Shown: piece by piece, positions 43,485 through 43,649 of the stretch
How the letters are laid out: each line of letters begins with the position of its first letter
Position numbering within the stretch: position 1 is the stretch's first letter
NCBI RefSeq assembly: GCF_947628055.1
Contig: NZ_CANQYJ010000004.1
Span: forward strand, 1 to 43,649
Length of the DNA stretch: 43,649 bases
Source: an uncultured Rikenella sp.
GTDB taxonomy: Bacteria; Bacteroidota; Bacteroidia; Bacteroidales; Rikenellaceae
Direction: 5' to 3'
The notes under the pieces: generated by a model
Seen by the model: only the letters and a program-made list of their open reading frames with translations
Told to the model about the DNA's origin: nothing
The model's database searches: none
Translations under genes and position numbers: made by a program

Positions 43485-43649
43485 GCTCGTTTAATCACTA
43501 CCCTATGTTTGAGGGTACTGTTCTCTTTGTGAACAAAGAGAACCAGAAAACCGACGCAGCAGCCGAGTGCCGTCGAGCTTGCTCGAATGGCCGAGGCGCC
43601 AGGAGGAAGGCGAAGCCAAACTTTTTGAGATGCTAACGCATCTCTTGAG
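43485..43649. repeat. Mosaic intergenic repeat element, left part (cut by window edge)
   Basis: The end reads CTCGTTTAATCACTACCCT, followed by an inward TATGTTTG box (43504-43511) and, 8 nt later, a perfect 10-bp stem (43520-43543). It is in the inverted orientation compared with the elements at 25787 and 39101, and the GAGATGC/GCATCTC hairpin appears near the window end. A Glu/Arg-codon-like segment (43550-43615) resembles the module at 29161-29240. Confidence 0.75.

Overview
The window looks like a chromosome segment of a GC-rich member of the Bacteroidota, most likely Bacteroidales and possibly Rikenellaceae/Alistipes-like. The genus is an inference; the phylum rests on several signals. 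Perfect or near-perfect TAnnTTTG -7 boxes, often with TTG/TTTG about 19-20 bp upstream, precede several genes. Shine-Dalgarno sequences are generally not evident. The succinate dehydrogenase/fumarate reductase is the three-gene cytochrome b558 type. Glutamine synthetase type III, an AsnA ammonia ligase, a reverse rubrerythrin and FtsX/MacB-type export gene sets are also typical. No phage, conjugative, CRISPR or transposase genes were seen.

Layout. 1-1258 (minus): asnA followed by the start of glnN, an ammonia-assimilation pair. 1381-3741 (minus): penicillin-binding protein 1C. 3898-12989 (plus): a DUF4139 protein, a 1.8 kb non-coding mosaic element, and a 1,873-residue alpha-2-macroglobulin lipoprotein. 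13576-15384 (plus): ispD, with an unusual in-frame insertion and three tandem copies of its 3' end, then upp. 15570-16571 (minus): a cation diffusion facilitator. 16834-25595 (minus): an export system (TolC, HlyD-type adaptor, two FtsX-type permeases, ABC ATPase). 26118-28829 (plus): a sigma-54 activator and its histidine kinase, divergent from the export genes. 30332-30405: tRNA-Cys. 31003-34310: a polyprenol-phosphate glycosyltransferase, a degenerate GH20-like protein, dtd and a polyprenyl diphosphate synthase. 34587-38157 (minus): a large secreted protein and an M43 metalloprotease lipoprotein. 38337-42110 (minus): sdhC-sdhA-sdhB. 42404-43420 (plus): a PerR-type repressor and a reverse rubrerythrin.

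Two regulatory circuits can be read directly. (1) Three promoters in the export cluster (before tolC, before the first permease, before the ATPase) share one design. Each has a sigma-54-like -24/-12 element and, 54-55 bp upstream, a pair of 17-bp TGTC-N9-GACA sites spaced 21-22 bp centre to centre. The adjacent sigma-54 activator is the obvious candidate to bind them. (2) The perR gene has a PerR-box-like operator between its -7 box and its start codon, so PerR probably represses itself and the rubrerythrin behind it.

The most unusual content is a family of non-coding, hairpin-rich intergenic elements. Six occur here, at about 5533-7351, 12993-13560, 25787-26100, 28836-30210, 39101-39412 and 43485-end, roughly a tenth of the window. 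Their imperfect terminal inverted repeats resemble GTTCGGTTAATCTGTACCCTA. Several carry an inward-facing TATGTTTG -7 box followed, 8 nt later, by a perfect stem-loop, so they may be transcribed as structured RNAs. A second oddity is a cluster of DnaA-box-like motifs, one a perfect TTATCCACA, inside the in-frame insertion in ispD.
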